Source of the DNA: Clostridium aceticum | GTDB taxonomy: Bacteria > Bacillota > Clostridia > Peptostreptococcales > Natronincolaceae | NCBI RefSeq assembly: GCF_001042715.1 | Contig: NZ_CP009687.1 | Location: 3,215,418 to 3,279,417 of the forward strand | Length of the DNA: 64,000 bases | Reading direction: 5' to 3' | In this document: positions 53,455-63,318 of the stretch, one piece after another | How the letters are laid out: the number at the start of each line of letters is the position of its first letter | Position numbering within the stretch: the stretch's first letter is position 1 | Program-made: the position numbers and the translations under genes | The notes under the pieces: generated by a model | What the model saw: only the letters and a program-made list of their open reading frames with translations | Databases searched by the model: none | What the model was told of the DNA's origin: nothing

Positions 53455-54195
53455 CTATTTAATAAACACATAGGTATTCTCATCTGACAGCTCCTCTGCA
53501 AAGGTATAATTTAATCTGTCGAATCCCTTTATTTCCTCTGCCCTCTCTACTTGCTTTTCTGTCATAAAGCGTACCATTTCTCCCCTAGCCATTTTTACTT
53601 GAGTGCCTTTTTCCACCACCCTTTTTTCTGTCATCTCTCCAAAGATACAGGTAATAAAGTGGATATCAGGATTTAAATATTTTGAGATACATTTATTGTA
53701 CTCTTTAGAAGCCAGATTTACAATGCACTTGCTTTCTGAAAGGAGATGTGTCGCCAGCTTGCTATTCCAAAAACTATAAAGTGAGCTAACATCATTTCCA
53801 TGTAGCTTGGCCTGCATCTCCAATCTGTATGGAACGACACCATCAAAGGGTCGCAATATGCCATAAAAACCCGACATAATACGCAAGTGTTTCTCGAGAT
53901 ATAAGAACTCCTCTGTGCTAAATATGTCAGGAGCCATATACTGATATTGAATCCCCTCATAGGCAAGGATAGCAGGTGTCAAATTGCGATATAAATCCAT
54001 TTTCTGAATTCTCTCGTAATTAAGGGTAGCTATTTTATCATTGCAGTTCCATACTGCTTTGACTTCTTCATAGCTTAACTTCTTTAAATATTCTAGGAGG
54101 ATCTTCGTATCTTCTATGAATTGCGGAAGATTATGATGTCCTAGGGCATCTGTATCTATTTTCATCTTTTTTGCAGGTGAAATAATGATTCTCAT
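53455..54195 (-). CDS. yaaA: Peroxide stress protein YaaA (UPF0246)
   Basis: The 246-residue protein begins MRIIISPAKKMKIDTD and contains AILAYEGIQYQYMAPDIFS, FYGILRPFDGVVPYRLEMQ and SKYLNPDIHFITCIFGE, the signature segments of YaaA. YaaA lowers free iron and DNA damage under peroxide stress by a DNA-binding mechanism still debated. It is a second oxidative-stress gene in the window besides katG. GGAAAGGAAAACT precedes the ATG. Confidence 0.93.
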   Translation of the reverse strand: MRIIISPAKKMKIDTDALGHHNLPQFIEDTKILLEYLKKLSYEEVKAVWNCNDKIATLNYERIQKMDLYRNLTPAILAYEGIQYQYMAPDIFSTEEFLYLEKHLRIMSGFYGILRPFDGVVPYRLEMQAKLHGNDVSSLYSFWNSKLATHLLSESKCIVNLASKEYNKCISKYLNPDIHFITCIFGEMTEKRVVEKGTQVKMARGEMVRFMTEKQVERAEEIKGFDRLNYTFAEELSDENTYVFIK

Positions 54196-54214
54196 AGTTT
54201 TCCTTTCCGATCTG

Positions 54215-54896
54215 TTATTTACTATAAATATCTGATATCTTCTTCTTTTTGTCCTCTATTTCTAAGTACTTATCATTACTACTCTCTTTATTATATTTAA
54301 TAAAGAGCTCTATGGCTAGATCATTATCTTTAGCAAATATTTTTAATACATCTTCCTTATCTATTATTTGGGCAGCTTCTAAGTATTCTCTATAGCTACT
54401 CCATTTATATTCTTTTATGTTTCTCACAATCCCTGCTTTTATAGGGTTTTGATGAATATACCTTATACTTGTTAAAAAATATGTGTCCCTTTCTGCAAAT
54501 TCACTTTTAAAGCAATCTTGAAATAAATTTCCAATCCCTTCACATTTCTTATTATACCAATATACACAACTTCCACTTATACGTCTCATTATTTGTTCTA
54601 GATACTCTTCCCTTTTCTTAACAATACATGTATGTGATTATCCGTAAACCATATGCATATATACGATATTTACACTTTTCTTTATATCTTATCAAAGTCT
54701 GTAGTAGTTTTTCTCGATCTTCATCATTTTGAAATATACTCTATCGATTTATTCCTCTTACTATTATATGGTATATTCCTGTTTTGCTCTTTTTCCTTGC
54801 CCTTCTTGGCCTACTTTATCACCTCAAGACCACTTTAACAAAAGTTACTTGGAAAAGCAGCAACTCCGTCCCTTCGCTGTCCCTTCGCTGTCCAAA
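54215..54896 (-). mobile_element. Degraded RAYT element (copy B), transposase disrupted
   Basis: From 54826 down the minus strand encodes the RAYT N-terminus with shifted frames and an in-frame stop after RGINR. From 54589 an open stretch reads MRRISGSCVYWYNKKCEGIGNLFQDCFKSE and RYIHQNPIKAGI, then ends after EDKKKKISDIYSK, lacking the C-terminal helix-turn-helix of the intact copy. The right end AAAAGCAGCAACTCCGTCCC with a duplicated CCCTTCGCTGT unit lies at 54856-54896. Confidence 0.85.
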
Positions 54897-54934
54897 TGAA
54901 AAAAAAGATTCCATATTAAAGAATATAGAACCTT
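54897..54934 (-). terminator. Chemoreceptor gene terminator
   Basis: AAGGTTCTATATT pairs with AATATGGAATCTT on the minus strand, followed by TTTTTTTCA, 25 bases past the chemoreceptor stop. A decayed copy is at about 40494-40530. Confidence 0.75.
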
Positions 54935-54958
54935 GAATTATTTATATCTTATTTAATG

Positions 54959-56965
54959 TTATATTTTAAATTGTGCCACTGACTTGGTTAGGCTTTCGGA
55001 ATTATGTTCAGTCTCTTTCATAAAGTCTGCAAATTTTGTAGCCATCTGCATTACATCCAAAGTTCTTTCTGCTATACGCTGTGTGCCTTGTGCACCTTCA
55101 TTGTTGGAAACTGTAACTTCATTGATAGCTTGGGCCATATTTTGAATAGAGGCTAACAATTCCTCGGCTGTTGCACTAAAATCTGTTACTATATCTTGAA
55201 TGGCTTCTGCATCCTTATAGTATTGCTCCCCTGTACTTACCATTGATTTATAGTCGTTAATTACTTTTGTATCGATGAAATCCAAAGCTTTCTCAGAACT
55301 TTGTGTCAAGTTTTTTACTGAACTAACTACAAGTTTTGTAATATCTTGAATTTCATTAACAGTATTTTTCGAGTCTTCCGCTAATTTACGTATTTCATCT
55401 GCTACCACTGCAAAACCTTTGCCTGCTTCTCCAGCCCTTGCAGCTTCTATTGCGGCATTTAATGCAAGGAGGTTTGTTTGAGAGGTAATTTGCAAGATGG
55501 ATTCCGTCAGCACATTAATTTTCTCCACTGCTTTTGATTGCTCGATGGAAGTCCGCATATCTTCATCAATCGTCTGTCGTATATCATATGCTATCCTCTG
55601 AGAAGTGACAGCACTCTCTTTTAATTCCTGTGCACGCTCGCTGATTTCTTCAACAATGATGGAACTATTTTGAGCTTTTGTCGCAATGGAATCCGCTGCA
55701 CTTTCTATTTCTGTTGATGTTGCGTTCATTTGTTCTGTTGATGCAGCGGTTTCCTCCATTCCAGCAGACATCTCTTCTGTAGTTGCCGAAACATCTTCTA
55801 TTTGTGAAACTAACTCAGACAAATTTTGTGACGAAGCTTCAACTTTATCTTTCATTCCACCAGCTTCACTGACAATATCCTTAAGAACGGACCGAATTGA
55901 TTTACTCATAGTATCTACGGATTTTGCAAGCAATCCAAGCTCGTCCTTTCTCTTTAGGAACTTTTCATCCACTTCCTTTGTAAAATCCGCATTTGCCAGG
56001 ATGTTCATATGCTCAGCCAACGATTTTATGGGGGAGGCTATAAAACCTGCTAAAAACACAGATATCAGAATAATGAGCAGTATAGCAACAGATATTAAAA
56101 CCATTATTACCAGCTTTGACTTATCTAATTCTGTATAGATTTCTTGGTTAGGAACTGTCACAACCACTTTCCATCCTGTACTGGGAACAGTTGCATAGGC
56201 CGCAGTCTTCTGTTCTCCGTCATCGTCTTGATAGGTGACAAACCCATCACTTTCTAACAAAATTTCCTCACTAAAAACTTTTTCCTTATCTGGATTCACA
56301 GAGTATTCTTTATAGCTTTTTCCGACCCTCTCTTGATCCGGATGGAACAGTATATTTCCATAGTCGGATAATAAAAAGCCATATCCGGTTTCGGCCACCT
56401 TAATTTGCCCAATATAATGTTCCAGCGATTCAACACTTACCATACTGGTGAGTGCTCCCTGAAAATTATTATTGTCATCAAGTATCGGTACACTTATGGG
56501 AATTTGTTTGTTTCCTGTATTAATATTTTCAACTATATCAGTAATCGCAATACTTTTTGTATCTCTTGCTTTAATGAAATATTCTCTTTCGCTAATGTTA
56601 ATAGGTCTATTGTCAGCCGCCATAACTCCCGCATATCCATCTTTATCTGCAACAGTGGTTGATGCGACTTCCACATCATTTTGAGCAATATATCTGATTA
56701 TCGATCGTATATATGCCAAATCCATATCTTTGAACTCAGGGTTTGCTTTAAGGGATTCTGTAAGCTGTGAAGTTTTGCTATTGAGCCATGATTCAATCTT
56801 ATATGCATTTACATTAGCTATTTCTGTCGTCTGCATTCGAATATTATTAGTGGCGGTTACATTAAACTGATGATATTGAAAAAGACCCAGGCTAACAAGC
56901 GGAATAAGTGCTACACATAGTAAGATAATCATCACTCTAAATTTAAGCGTATTTAAGTATTTCAT
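54959..56965 (-). CDS. Methyl-accepting chemotaxis protein with dCache sensor domain
   Basis: The 668-residue receptor has two membrane helices (residues 12-30 and about 285-308) enclosing an extracellular dCache_1 domain ([40 protein letters not shown]). A HAMP domain ([19 protein letters not shown]) and a long coiled-coil signalling domain with the tip [23 protein letters not shown] follow. dCache domains often bind amino acids or other small ligands. It signals through CheA/CheW elsewhere in the genome. A degraded relative of its 3' end is at 40494-40632. Confidence 0.95.
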   Translation of the reverse strand: MKYLNTLKFRVMIILLCVALIPLVSLGLFQYHQFNVTATNNIRMQTTEIANVNAYKIESWLNSKTSQLTESLKANPEFKDMDLAYIRSIIRYIAQNDVEVASTTVADKDGYAGVMAADNRPINISEREYFIKARDTKSIAITDIVENINTGNKQIPISVPILDDNNNFQGALTSMVSVESLEHYIGQIKVAETGYGFLLSDYGNILFHPDQERVGKSYKEYSVNPDKEKVFSEEILLESDGFVTYQDDDGEQKTAAYATVPSTGWKVVVTVPNQEIYTELDKSKLVIMVLISVAILLIILISVFLAGFIASPIKSLAEHMNILANADFTKEVDEKFLKRKDELGLLAKSVDTMSKSIRSVLKDIVSEAGGMKDKVEASSQNLSELVSQIEDVSATTEEMSAGMEETAASTEQMNATSTEIESAADSIATKAQNSSIIVEEISERAQELKESAVTSQRIAYDIRQTIDEDMRTSIEQSKAVEKINVLTESILQITSQTNLLALNAAIEAARAGEAGKGFAVVADEIRKLAEDSKNTVNEIQDITKLVVSSVKNLTQSSEKALDFIDTKVINDYKSMVSTGEQYYKDAEAIQDIVTDFSATAEELLASIQNMAQAINEVTVSNNEGAQGTQRIAERTLDVMQMATKFADFMKETEHNSESLTKSVAQFKI

Positions 56966-57843
56966 ACGGTTCCTCCTTAGTTGTCGATATTTTTTACTTC
57001 AAAGTTTTAGATTTTATTTTAATATTTTTATACTATCTGTACCTTATCTGTTGCGGAAATATTTCAAAACATTTTTCCAACTATAATTCAGCATGTTTGA
57101 AGTGGACTAGGATTAACGAGTCAATCTCCCACTTAAGTAAACACGAAAATAACATAACCAGCAAACCAACATCGTCACCCTTAAGCTGTCTAATTTCAAT
57201 TTCACGCTTAAAAGCTCTAAACATACTTCGTAAATAGATCTTTCATTTAAAAGAAGCTCAATATCTTATGTATCCTCACCCTGCTGGGGGACAAAAACGT
57301 ATTTTTTGCCAAAATAGCAATTCAAGTTATGTGCAAAAAAAAAAAAAGAATAATACCCTTTAAATATCTTTGTCATATTTGGGAATACTCTATCCTTGCT
57401 TTTATAGTGTGCATATGCTGATAAACCTTATTACCGATTTTTCTCATAGTAGCACTTTCATATCCTGTGCTTTAAAACAAATTTTATAGCTGATTCCTTT
57501 AGCTTGGTTTTTATCCCCCCTTTTTTTACCTGATGAACGTTTGCTTTAGTATAGGTATTTGTACACTTAACTTATAAATGCAGGTAATAATTATTGGAAT
57601 TATAGTTAATACAATCTTAGCATAAAACCTACCTAATAGCAATAGATTTTGTAAAATTATGTAGAATTATGTAGAATTATGTAGAATTATGTCGTGCTAT
57701 GTTTTTTACTTACTTCAGTACTCTTAGTACTTAACCTCATGAGGCAAGGGGCTAATATAGATCTATAGTTTTCTTTGAAATTGTGGAACTTTATCTTTAG
57801 TGGGCTTATAAAGAGCGTCATCTAGTGGAGTGCTTCTTTAGCA
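56966..57843. other. 880-base gap without an intact gene
   Basis: AT-rich with a run of 13 A at about 57339-57351 and a short tandem repeat at 57651-57694. On the minus strand near 57110-57240 a frame of about 45 codons reads like former coding sequence (RAFKREIEIRQLKGDD), but I cannot assign it. Confidence 0.4.
57651..57694. repeat. Tandem repeat of the unit GTAGAATTAT
   Basis: The ten-base unit occurs three times in a row (57661-57690) with partial units on both sides (GTAAAATTAT before, GTCGTGCTAT after). It is too short and regular to be a CRISPR array. Confidence 0.8.
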
Positions 57844-57882
57844 AAATAAAAAGCCTTGTCATAGCTTAAACATGACAAAGGC
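57844..57882 (-). terminator. Terminator after the mgtC-type gene
   Basis: GCCTTTGTCAT (57882-57872 on the minus strand) pairs with ATGACAAGGC (57862-57853), followed by TTTTTATTTTGC. Confidence 0.85.
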
Positions 57883-57899
57883 ATTATAATTAATACTTC

Positions 57900-58586
57900 T
57901 TAATTTTCTACTTCCCAACCCACCGAGCTGATTCCTGATTCTAAACCAATCCTGCTGGCGATTTTTTCAAGAGTTGCATGGTTTTTCATTAAACTCGTTA
58001 TTCTAGCAACAACTTCTACAGTTTCAGTTCCTGCTATATCCTCACTTTCAAGGTTCGTCAGCATAATATCCTCCCCCTGAAGCATATGAATCAAAAGGGC
58101 ACGTATATGAAATTCTGCCTTATCTGAGCATACTATCCTCAAGCTATAGACTGTTTCAAATCCTCCCCTAGAAGCAGGTTGCTTTTCAACGGCATGAACA
58201 ACATGTCTTAAATAAATATTTGCTATTAGTATAAATATGGTACCAATAATTGCCTCCCCTACGAATCCCGTACTGGTTAATACCCCTATGGCAGCAGAGC
58301 ACCATAGGGTGGCAGCAGTATTTAGTCCTCTAATATTTAGTCCATCTCTAATAATTACTCCAGCTCCTAAAAAACCAATTCCTGAAACAACTTGGGCAGC
58401 CATTCTGGTAGGGCTTCCCTCCCCTTCAATCATCATAGATACTGTCACAAATAGGAAAGCACCTAATGCTACCAAAGCATTTGTTCTTATCCCAGCCATT
58501 CGTTGCCTTTTCTGTCTTTCAACACCAATAGCTCCCCCTAAAACAAAGGCTATTGTAATTCGTATAATAAAACTTGTAGTAACCAT
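57900..58586 (-). CDS. MgtC/SapB family membrane protein
   Basis: The 228-residue protein has four or five helices with the MgtC core: GGAIGVERQKRQRMAGIRTNALVALGA, GIGFLGAGVIIRDGLNIRGLNTAATLWCSAAIGVL, and a soluble C-terminal ACT-like domain (residues 145-228). MgtC proteins act in low-magnesium adaptation and can inhibit ATP synthase in some bacteria. It is downstream of an M-box riboswitch and an MgtE-N-like gene, which supports magnesium control. Confidence 0.93.
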   Translation of the reverse strand: MVTTSFIIRITIAFVLGGAIGVERQKRQRMAGIRTNALVALGAFLFVTVSMMIEGEGSPTRMAAQVVSGIGFLGAGVIIRDGLNIRGLNTAATLWCSAAIGVLTSTGFVGEAIIGTIFILIANIYLRHVVHAVEKQPASRGGFETVYSLRIVCSDKAEFHIRALLIHMLQGEDIMLTNLESEDIAGTETVEVVARITSLMKNHATLEKIASRIGLESGISSVGWEVEN

Positions 58587-58658
58587 CTTTCCTCCTCCCC
58601 TCTACATAGATATCCTAAGGAGTTTATGAACAACCGTAGATATATACTCAATAAAATG

Positions 58659-58991
58659 TCACTGACCATTAGGATAAAACCTTCTGTCGTAGGCATCCTG
58701 TAGCATTATTTCTGAATTATTTATAGCATGCACCTTTGCAGTTGATCTCCTTACTTTATCCCGTGAAAGATGTTTTAGTAGTATAGATTGTCTTTCTCTT
58801 CCTAGGCCTTCAAATACCTGTAAAGCCCTTTCTTTTTTTAGGTGTTTAAAAACAATTGCTTGTTCTTCTGGCTTTAACTGTTTAAAGACATGAGTCAGCT
58901 TAATAATATCAACTCCGTTGATTAATTCCTTTAAGGCCTTTATATCACCTTTCTTCAAAAATTTCAATAAATTTACTCTGAAGATCGTCAT
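58659..58991 (-). CDS. Stand-alone MgtE N-domain-like protein
   Basis: About 110 residues from the ATG at 58991 (TAGGAGG eight bases before): FLKKGDIKALKELINGVDIIKLTHVFKQLKPEEQAIVFKHLKKERALQVFEGLGRERQSILLKHLS, described by its ends, is the helical superhelix repeat of the MgtE cytosolic N-domain. No CBS or membrane part follows. It may sense magnesium on its own or modulate MgtE. The frame continues upstream without a stop to 59111 (MPDSSDS... region), so an N-terminally extended form is possible. It sits between the M-box and mgtC. Confidence 0.72.
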   Translation of the reverse strand: MTIFRVNLLKFLKKGDIKALKELINGVDIIKLTHVFKQLKPEEQAIVFKHLKKERALQVFEGLGRERQSILLKHLSRDKVRRSTAKVHAINNSEIMLQDAYDRRFYPNGQ

Positions 58992-59120
58992 GGGTATCCC
59001 TCCTAAATAAGTTATTTTGTTTAAAGGGTCTAGCACTTTTATTTTGGAAAAACTTTTGCTAAGCTTCATGGCCGAATCACTACTGTCTGGCATACCCATC
59101 ACTCCCCTCAAAGTTTTCTA

Positions 59121-59150
59121 TATGGAAAAACGACCCCAAAGGAATCGTTT
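59121..59150 (-). terminator. Terminator of the second M-box leader
   Basis: AAACGATTCC pairs with GGGTCGTTT (about 59150-59127 on the minus strand) across a TTTG loop, followed by TTCC. It lies between the riboswitch and the MgtE-N-like gene and is the likely expression platform. Confidence 0.65.
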
Positions 59151-59240
59151 AATTTTGATAAACCGAATCATTATCCACAGCAACAATACGATAGCTGTTA
59201 AAGATACTATTCATCAAGTAATTCTATATCAACTCCTCCT

Positions 59241-59388
59241 TTGAGCTTTAGCACTAAATGACGTAGATTCTATTGAATCAGCTATCTTAAGCATACCTTA
59301 ATCCGATCCTGCCTGTTCTACCCATTGGCGTCTCTCGACATTTTTGGGCAATAGCCTGTGTTCATTTAGGAGCCTCACCTAACAAGTT
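59241..59388 (-). ncRNA. M-box (ykoK) magnesium riboswitch, copy 2
   Basis: The minus strand contains the hallmark words of the M-box: GTTAGGTGAGGCTCCTA, GGCTATTGCCC, GACGCCAATGGGTAGA, GGATCGGATTAAGG, CTTAAGATAGCTGA and GTGCTAAAGCTC in the conserved order. High magnesium folds this RNA so that the following terminator forms. It controls the MgtE-N-like/mgtC operon. Confidence 0.93.
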
Positions 59389-59408
59389 CTATTTAATTTT
59401 AAAAGCTT

Positions 59409-60776
59409 CTATAAAAGATAACCTAAAAACTGTGTTACTAATACAAAGTATATCAGCAATCCCGAGATGTCTTTGATGGTTGTAATTATTGGATCTGCTC
59501 CAGCTGCCTGGTCAATATCTAGTTTAAGCAGTATATATGGTATGAAGAACCCTAATGCTGTTGCCAGTGTCATTGTAATTGCTAGAGCTAATCCTACAGC
59601 AATTCCTAACTCAGGAATCCCTTGCCATACAGATGCAATGATTCCTGTAACAGTACCTACCAAGGCACCCATACTTAGTCCAACAAGTGTTTCTTTTCCT
59701 AAATGTCCAAAGAATTTCTTTGTGTTGATGTGTCCTAAGATTAAACCCCTGGCAAAGATTGTTGAGGATTGTGTTCCTGCATTACCACCCATATCCATGA
59801 TCACTGGGATAAAGATGGCTACAGCTGCAATAGCCTCTAGTGCTTCTTCAAATGCATCAATAACCGCTCCAGCCATCAGACCACCAATCATAGTTATAAT
59901 TAGGAAAGGTAGACGTACCTTCCAAATCTGAAAAACAGATCCGTTTACTAATCGTTCACTACGATCAGACTCTTTACTATTTAAGTCTGCTAAACCCGCC
60001 TTATCAAAAATATCCTCAGTTGTTTCTTCTTCAAGAATATCCATTGCATCATCTATTGTAATGATTCCTACTAATCTATTTTCTTTATCTACAACAGGTA
60101 AAGCTAGCAAATCTAGTTCTTGTAATGTACGAGCTACCTCCTCTTGATCTGTATCGGTTGAGACTTTTATAATCTTTTTATGCATAATATCTTCAAGCTT
60201 CATTTTAGGAGATGCCATCACTAGTTCCCTTAAGGAAAGTACCCCTTCTAGTTTTCTACTTTCATCGGTAATGTAGATAGTATAGATGGTTTCTTTATCT
60301 TGGGCATTAGCTCTTACCTTTTCTAATGCTTCAGAAGCTGTATAACTTCTTTTAAGTCTTACATATTCTGTTGTCATGATTCTTCCAGCAGTTTCTTCTT
60401 CGTATCCCATAAGCAGGGCTGTTTCTTTACGCTCTTCAGTAGAAAGAGATGCTATTAATTTTTTTGTTACCTTTGCAGGTAGTTCATCCAATAATCTAAC
60501 ACGATCATCTGGTGCTAGCTCTGAAATCATTTCTATAACTTTATCTTCTGTAAAGGATGCTAGTAGTTTTTGTTGAAGATGGGTATCTAGCTGTTCAAAT
60601 ACTAGTAATGCCTTATCTTTAGATAACAGTCGATAAACAATAGCCTGCTCCTCAGAGGATAATTCCCTCATTACATCAAATAATTCAATCGTTTCTGCTT
60701 CACTTAATAATTTTTTTAATGACTCCATATCTCTATTTTCCAGATGAGTCCAAATCGTTCTTTTGAATTTTTCCAT
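59409..60776 (-). CDS. mgtE: Magnesium transporter MgtE
   Basis: The 455-residue protein has the full MgtE layout: N-domain (residues 1-130, LLSEAETIELFDVMRELSSEEQAIVYRLL), two CBS domains (residues 140-255; YVRLKRSYTASEALEKV, LPVVDKENRLVGIITIDDAMDIL) and five membrane helices with MDMGGNAGTQSSTIFARGLILG and the pore segment. It is a magnesium channel gated by cytosolic magnesium. GGAGGGATTATC precedes the ATG. An M-box, a terminator and a small ORF overlapping the start precede it. Confidence 0.97.
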   Translation of the reverse strand: MEKFKRTIWTHLENRDMESLKKLLSEAETIELFDVMRELSSEEQAIVYRLLSKDKALLVFEQLDTHLQQKLLASFTEDKVIEMISELAPDDRVRLLDELPAKVTKKLIASLSTEERKETALLMGYEEETAGRIMTTEYVRLKRSYTASEALEKVRANAQDKETIYTIYITDESRKLEGVLSLRELVMASPKMKLEDIMHKKIIKVSTDTDQEEVARTLQELDLLALPVVDKENRLVGIITIDDAMDILEEETTEDIFDKAGLADLNSKESDRSERLVNGSVFQIWKVRLPFLIITMIGGLMAGAVIDAFEEALEAIAAVAIFIPVIMDMGGNAGTQSSTIFARGLILGHINTKKFFGHLGKETLVGLSMGALVGTVTGIIASVWQGIPELGIAVGLALAITMTLATALGFFIPYILLKLDIDQAAGADPIITTIKDISGLLIYFVLVTQFLGYLL

Positions 60777-60868
60777 GATAATCCCTCCAACTTGATTGTA
60801 GTTTTAAACTTTTTACCTACCTTTATACATTGCCTACCCCAATTGGGGACATCACTATCACTTTCCAT
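60716..60868 (-). CDS. Short ORF overlapping the mgtE start, possible leader peptide
   Basis: The 50-residue frame MESDSDVPNWGRQCIKVGKK and onward begins behind a strong AGGAGG (seven-base spacing) and overlaps the first 61 bases of mgtE in another frame. Its ribosome site is as good as that of mgtE. The second M-box leader has a similarly placed start (MPDSSDSAMKLSKSFSKIKV). It may couple translation or act as a sensor leader. Confidence 0.5.
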   Translation of the reverse strand: MESDSDVPNWGRQCIKVGKKFKTTIKLEGLSWKNSKERFGLIWKIEIWSH

Positions 60869-60884
60869 GGACTCACCTCCTAAT

Positions 60885-60921
60885 CTAAAAATAAAAAACG
60901 ACCTCTCAAAAGAGAAGTCGT
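60885..60921 (-). terminator. Terminator of the mgtE M-box leader
   Basis: ACGACTTCTC and GAGAGGTCGT (60921-60898 on the minus strand) form a 10-bp stem followed by TTTTTTATTTTT. This is the expression platform of the riboswitch. Confidence 0.85.
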
Positions 60922-61057
60922 ATAGTAAACACATCAACAAAGGTACCTATTTTTTTCCATACCTAAGTAACCATAAAGGTTTCTGCTCAGATGCACTCTG
61001 AGAATACTTATCATTAAAAATGATTTTCTTTCATAGGTTTTCCACTATAAACTCCTC

Positions 61058-61211
61058 GTGTGGGTTTTAGCACTAAATGACGTAGATCCAAGTAATTGAA
61101 TCAGCTATCTTAAGCAGACCTTAATCCGATCATGCCTGTTCTACCCATTGGCGTCTCTGGACGTTTTTGGGCAATAGCCTGTGTTCATTTAGGAGCCTCT
61201 CCTAACAAGTT
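61058..61211 (-). ncRNA. M-box (ykoK) magnesium riboswitch upstream of mgtE
   Basis: It is very similar to the copy at 59241-59388, with GTTAGGAGAGGCTCCTA, GGCTATTGCCC, GACGCCAATGGGTAGA, GATCGGATTAAGG and CTTAAGATAGCTGA in order. The 3' end reads GTGCTAAAACCC rather than GTGCTAAAGCTC. It precedes the terminator at 60885-60921 and mgtE. Confidence 0.93.
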
Positions 61212-61354
61212 ATTTTGTTTTTATTCCTTGTTCATTATATAGTTAACAAATTTCTTTGTCAAGCAGAAATATTTCTTATATTTATTCATACATTTCTATA
61301 AGCAAAACCACCAACCAAAGTATAAATTCCCCGATTGGCAGTCAACTCAATATC

Positions 61355-61465
61355 TTATATTTCAACGTCAAGCTCAACTCCTGACTCCAACTCAATAAGC
61401 ACTTTATCATCAGAAACTGTAACCCTCTGGACTAGTCTCCTTACCAGTTGCTCATCACAAGTATC
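61355..61465 (-). pseudogene. C-terminal remnant of a large serine recombinase
   Basis: The minus strand reads DTCDEQLVRRLVQRVTVSDD then KVLIELESGVELDVEI and a stop. L-R-LV-RV-V-DD-V-IE--SG-E is the usual end of recombinase-family (cassette/transposon) serine integrases. A stop precedes it in frame. Nearby sequence up to 61590 looks like more frameshifted coding DNA. Confidence 0.5.
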
Positions 61466-61607
61466 TTAAAATTCGTGTAACCTTCTCAACCATAAAGCTA
61501 TATTTGCTGCCTTTATATTTAAGCTCTAGATTTCCCCTGCTAAAATCCAATTCAATGGAGAATTACCAGCAAAACTTAACTTATTTAATAAGGAATCAAT
61601 GGTGAAT

Positions 61608-61823
61608 CAATGGGACGGGGGTGTCGCTTCTTGTGTTATAACTTCCAAATAGCAAATAGTACTTGTAAGTACACCAGTAACTCTTGCCAGTTTGCAGGGA
61701 TTTTCAACTTCCTCTGTGCTTGGTTTCTATTCTACCAAAAACGTTCCTCTTAATATTATATGGTATATTCCTGTTTTGCTCTTTTTTTCTTGCTCTTCTT
61801 AGCATACTTTATCCGTCCCTTCG
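61608..61823 (-). mobile_element. Internally deleted RAYT element (copy D)
   Basis: The left end GGGACGGGGGTGTCGCTTC with TATAACTTCCAAATAG matches 45150-45190, and the right part encodes the RAYT N-terminus (LRRARKKRAKQEYTI). The C-terminal LARVTG segment is directly joined after a gap, so about 600 bases of the transposase are missing. It is a short non-autonomous derivative. Confidence 0.7.
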
Positions 61824-61830
61824 CTTCCAA

Positions 61831-62682
61831 CTAATATGGTATTGGTTTATTATATTGGATTTCTGTAACTTCAAAATTAAACCAGGTAAAGTCTCCATCA
61901 CCTAATTTCCAGGTGACCTCCCCCTTTGAAGGAACTCTTACTCCTTCAAATTCTTTATAATCCCTCAATGAAATGGACCAAGTCTCTAGACTAAACTCTC
62001 CATCAAATTCCCCATATCGTTCAGCCTCGAACTTAATAACCTCTCCGTTATCATTAAAAGTGAATATTCCTGATGCCGTTATATCTCCGTAGGTCATGGT
62101 TGCTTTAGCATTATCTTCATCTATTTCTTCCCATGTTATATACTCCTTTAAAACTGCAGATGGAAACCACATCGTCTCAGCAAGATACCTTAACAAAGTG
62201 CCTTGATCGATTTCTTTTCCTTCTGAGTCAGCAACAGTAAGTAATGAAAGAGCTTTAATAAGCATATTCCCTTTTCCATCCTGGTATTTGTCTCTTCCTG
62301 CAATGTGAATTAACGGAGCCACTTTGATCTTTGCCTTCCAAATAAAGCTTGGCTCTTCTGAAGTAAAATATTGTTCTGCTTCTACTGGCATCCATGGCTT
62401 ATCCACTCCCAATCTCATATTTGCTTTTTGTTTTAAACGAACAGCTGCTATTTTTTCCATTCCAACAACTCCGGCATATTCCAGCCATATTTGAACATTT
62501 TGGGGCAGTCCCTCTATATCCTCCTCCGTCACAATTTCTCCTTTGTTTTCTACATTACTAAAAAGTGTTTTAACTTCTTGTTCTACATTTCCTTTAAATA
62601 GAAAATTTGCTATGACTGAGCCAACTATAAATACACCAACAAGTACGGCAATACTAGTTAGCACAAGTGTTGCTTTTGACAT
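61831..62682 (-). CDS. DUF6920-like (formerly DUF6544) membrane-anchored protein
   Basis: About 283 residues from the ATG at 62682 (GGGGGAGATAAC before it): one N-terminal membrane helix (residues 4-27), then a beta-rich exterior domain with LPQNVQIWLEYAGVVGMEKI, KPWMPVEAEQYFTSEEPSFIWKAKIKV, LLRYLAETMWFPSAVL and the closing DGDFTWFNFEVTEIQYN. This pattern is that of the DUF6920/DUF6544 family of unknown function. It is alone between mobile-element remnants. Confidence 0.8.
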   Translation of the reverse strand: MSKATLVLTSIAVLVGVFIVGSVIANFLFKGNVEQEVKTLFSNVENKGEIVTEEDIEGLPQNVQIWLEYAGVVGMEKIAAVRLKQKANMRLGVDKPWMPVEAEQYFTSEEPSFIWKAKIKVAPLIHIAGRDKYQDGKGNMLIKALSLLTVADSEGKEIDQGTLLRYLAETMWFPSAVLKEYITWEEIDEDNAKATMTYGDITASGIFTFNDNGEVIKFEAERYGEFDGEFSLETWSISLRDYKEFEGVRVPSKGEVTWKLGDGDFTWFNFEVTEIQYNKPIPY

Positions 62683-62944
62683 GTTATCTCCCCCAATCAA
62701 GTTACTACACTACTACACGCCACTGTTTTTCTAAGTTAACCTATTCAAGATTTTATTTATTATGTCTTCCGATTCATCATATCTATTGTTATTACTTGAC
62801 ACTTTCAACATCCTTTCATGATTTGATTATACAATCACGATCCTGTGTCCGTCAAACTTGATATGAGGCAAATGTTTCTATTTATGATTCAATAGACATA
62901 TCTCAATCATAATCTTTTACATTCATGTGTTTTATAAACTGATT

Positions 62945-63130
62945 TCCATTGATAAAGTAAATAGTACCACTGCCAATACCATCATCTACAGTATTGTTGA
63001 AACAGCTTAAGTCCTTTTCATTATCTCCAGTATCTATTTGAAAGAGTGCCAAATATAGATATTACTAACTCAAATCAAGTTGATGATCTTCTGCCTTAGT
63101 CAAAGTCCATATCTATCAAGGTGTGGACAT
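62945..63130 (+). pseudogene. Remnant of an IS66-family transposase
   Basis: The plus strand reads SIDKVNSTTANTIIYSIVETA, then after a frame change SLSPFHYLQYLFERVPNIDI and later DDLLP. IYSIVETAK...YL-YLFE-LPN is the C-terminal hallmark of IS66 TnpC proteins. Frameshift and stop codons show that it is dead. Confidence 0.6.
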
Positions 63131-63318
63131 TTTGATGCTTACCTCTCTAGAGCCTGACATCCATTATTTTATATTCTACCGCAGAGTTCCCTGCCCTTAG
63201 ACCAATCTTCGGAGCAAGAAAACTACCTCCAGAGGCATTACTAATTGATAGGCTCTATAAATAACAGAGGAAAACTACTTCACTTGCAAACTCTGAGACA
63301 TTATGTATAGTTCTACAT

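Noticed and set aside
57651-57694. Regular short repeats considered as a CRISPR array
   Set aside because: The units are ten bases, directly adjacent and without spacers; no cas genes are present in the window.
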